DNA of 7,688 nt from an uncultured Oscillospiraceae bacterium (GTDB taxonomy: Bacteria > Bacillota > Clostridia > Oscillospirales > Oscillospiraceae): the NCBI GenBank assembly GCA_900763995.1, contig CAAFMK010000178.1:1-7688 (forward strand), read 5' to 3'. The translations under genes and the position numbers were made by a program. Of the stretch, positions 6,716-7,688 are shown piece after piece. The notes beneath the pieces are model-generated. The model did not search any database. It had not been told where the DNA came from and saw only the letters and a list, made by a program, of their open reading frames with translations. Each line of letters begins with the position of its first letter. Positions within the stretch are counted from its first letter, which is position 1.

Positions 6716-7675
6716 TTATGATTCCAGCCGGACACGGGGGTCCAGTAATGCGTTGAACACATCCACCATGAAGGAACAAACCAGCATGGTGGCAGCAATG
6801 ATCAGGGTGGTCACCAGCACCACGGGATAGTCGCCATTGGTGATGGCATTGGTCATGGCAACACCGATCCCCGGGTAGGAGAATACAGTCTCAATGACCA
6901 CAGAGCCACCAATCAGTGTGGGGATACGGAACATCAGGATGACCAGAACCGGCTTCATGGCGTTGCGGAAACCGTGCTTGAGGTAGACCTTCCACTCCGG
7001 AATACCCTTGGAGCGGGCAGTTTTGATATAGTCACTGTTAAGCACATCAAGCATAGTGTTGCGGGCATAGCGCATCAGAACTGCCACCATGCCGATGGTC
7101 AGGGTGAGCACTGGAAGGAAGAGGTGGAGGAACGCATCCATAAATGGGTTGGTGGCATTGGGGTCAACACGGTTGGCAGCGGGGAACCAGCCCAGCTGGA
7201 TGGAGAAGATCTGAATCAGCAGAATACCAACCAGGAACTGGGGCACAGCCTGTCCGATGACAGCCAGCACACGCCCCACATAGTCGATGATGCTGTTTTG
7301 ACGGATGGCGCTGATGATGCCAATGCCAATGCCGATGATACCGCTGAACACCAGAGCGTAGAGGGACAGCTCCAGGGTGTAGGGCAGGCGGATGGCAATA
7401 ATCTTGGCGATGGAGTTGCCACTCAGGGAGTAGCCCAGATCACCGTGCAGACAGCCGCCCAGCCAGCGGAAATATTGAACGATTAAAGGGTCGTTCAGTC
7501 CCAGACTCTCACGCAGCGCCTCCACATTTTCCGGGTTGGCGGCAATGACATCTGGACTGACCAGAAAGTTAATGGGATCGACACCGGTGGATCGAAGCCC
7601 CATATAGACAATAAAGCTGATGACAAACAACATGGGAATAATCAAAAGCAGCTTTTTTACAATATATTTTAGCAT
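6716..7675 (-). CDS. ABC transporter permease, DppB/OppB-type
   Basis: A 319-residue inner-membrane permease, the first channel subunit of a peptide/nickel/opine-family importer. It starts with a short basic end and a membrane segment (about 5-26, MLKYIVKKLLLIIP). The family's external-loop block LRESLGLNDPLIVQYFRWL (54-72) with HGDLGYS (77-83) follows. Further membrane segments lie near 103-123, 135-160, 183-200, 243-262 and 287-305. The coupling loop is ARSKGIPEWKVYLKHGFRNAMKP (220-242) and the end is ALLDPRVRL (309-317), both typical of DppB. The ATG at 7675 follows AGGAGGG (7682-7688) by 6 bases. It is the first operon gene visible. The substrate-binding lipoprotein that normally accompanies such permeases is absent from the window and probably lies just upstream. 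This means the substrate cannot be inferred from the transporter alone. Confidence 0.94.
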   Translation of the reverse strand: MLKYIVKKLLLIIPMLFVISFIVYMGLRSTGVDPINFLVSPDVIAANPENVEALRESLGLNDPLIVQYFRWLGGCLHGDLGYSLSGNSIAKIIAIRLPYTLELSLYALVFSGIIGIGIGIISAIRQNSIIDYVGRVLAVIGQAVPQFLVGILLIQIFSIQLGWFPAANRVDPNATNPFMDAFLHLFLPVLTLTIGMVAVLMRYARNTMLDVLNSDYIKTARSKGIPEWKVYLKHGFRNAMKPVLVILMFRIPTLIGGSVVIETVFSYPGIGVAMTNAITNGDYPVVLVTTLIIAATMLVCSFMVDVFNALLDPRVRLES

Positions 7676-7681
7676 AAAAAA

Positions 7682-7688
7682 CCCTCCT
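7682..7688 (-). promoter_or_regulatory. Ribosome binding site of the DppB-like permease, at the window edge
   Basis: AGGAGGG on the minus strand, 6 bases before ATG 7675, a near-ideal match to the Gram-positive consensus. Anything further upstream, including the promoter, is outside the window. Confidence 0.85.

Noticed and set aside
6699..6779. Upstream extension of the DppC-like frame by 27 codons
   Set aside because: It overlaps the end of the DppB-like gene and is unlike DppC N-termini. AAGGAGG at 6707-6713 selects the ATG at 6698.
4812..6830. Very long plus-strand open frame (672 codons) antisense to the DppC-like and DppD-like genes
   Set aside because: Both minus-strand genes have complete family motifs and good ribosome binding sites. 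The antisense translation is rich in His and Gln, has no recognisable domain, and is explained by codon bias of the real genes leaving few stops on the other strand.

Overview
The window looks like chromosomal DNA from a Gram-positive gut-type anaerobe of the class Clostridia, plausibly near Oscillospiraceae. This is inferred from AGGAGG-type ribosome binding sites before nearly every gene, moderately high G+C in the genes, protein style, and a degraded XRE repressor of a kind common in that group. No marker gene fixes the species.

Layout: positions 509-7675 hold seven genes, all on the minus strand, tightly packed (gaps of 12-17 bases or 1-4 base overlaps). They almost certainly form one transcription unit read from right to left. 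In transcription order these are two inner-membrane permeases and two ATPases of a peptide/nickel/opine-type ABC importer (DppB-, DppC-, DppD- and DppF-like). Then come a NadB/fumarate-reductase-type FAD oxidoreductase, a Gfo/Idh/MocA NAD(P)-dependent oxidoreductase, and a YhcH/YjgK/YiaL (NanQ-like) protein. The unit runs off the right edge: the ribosome binding site of the first permease touches the last base, so the promoter and the expected substrate-binding lipoprotein lie outside.

Positions 1-508 contain no intact gene. They hold a perfect 15-bp inverted repeat that looks like a bidirectional terminator (1-38). A plus-strand remnant of an XRE-family helix-turn-helix repressor follows, with an in-frame stop and a missing recognition-helix region. 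Last is a quieter stretch with a hairpin just after the operon's last stop codon.

How the genes may work together: an oligopeptide-family importer brings in a small solute. Two redox enzymes, translationally coupled to each other, and a sugar-anomerase-like protein process it. YhcH-family proteins and some Gfo/Idh/MocA enzymes occur in sialic acid and 2,7-anhydro-sialic acid metabolism, and at least one Dpp-family importer (SatABCD of Haemophilus ducreyi) carries sialic acid. A sialic-acid-like or related sugar-acid substrate is therefore a reasonable but unproven hypothesis. The FAD enzyme has no place in known sialic acid routes and is the most unexplained part. I see no CRISPR array, insertion sequence, tRNA or rRNA.
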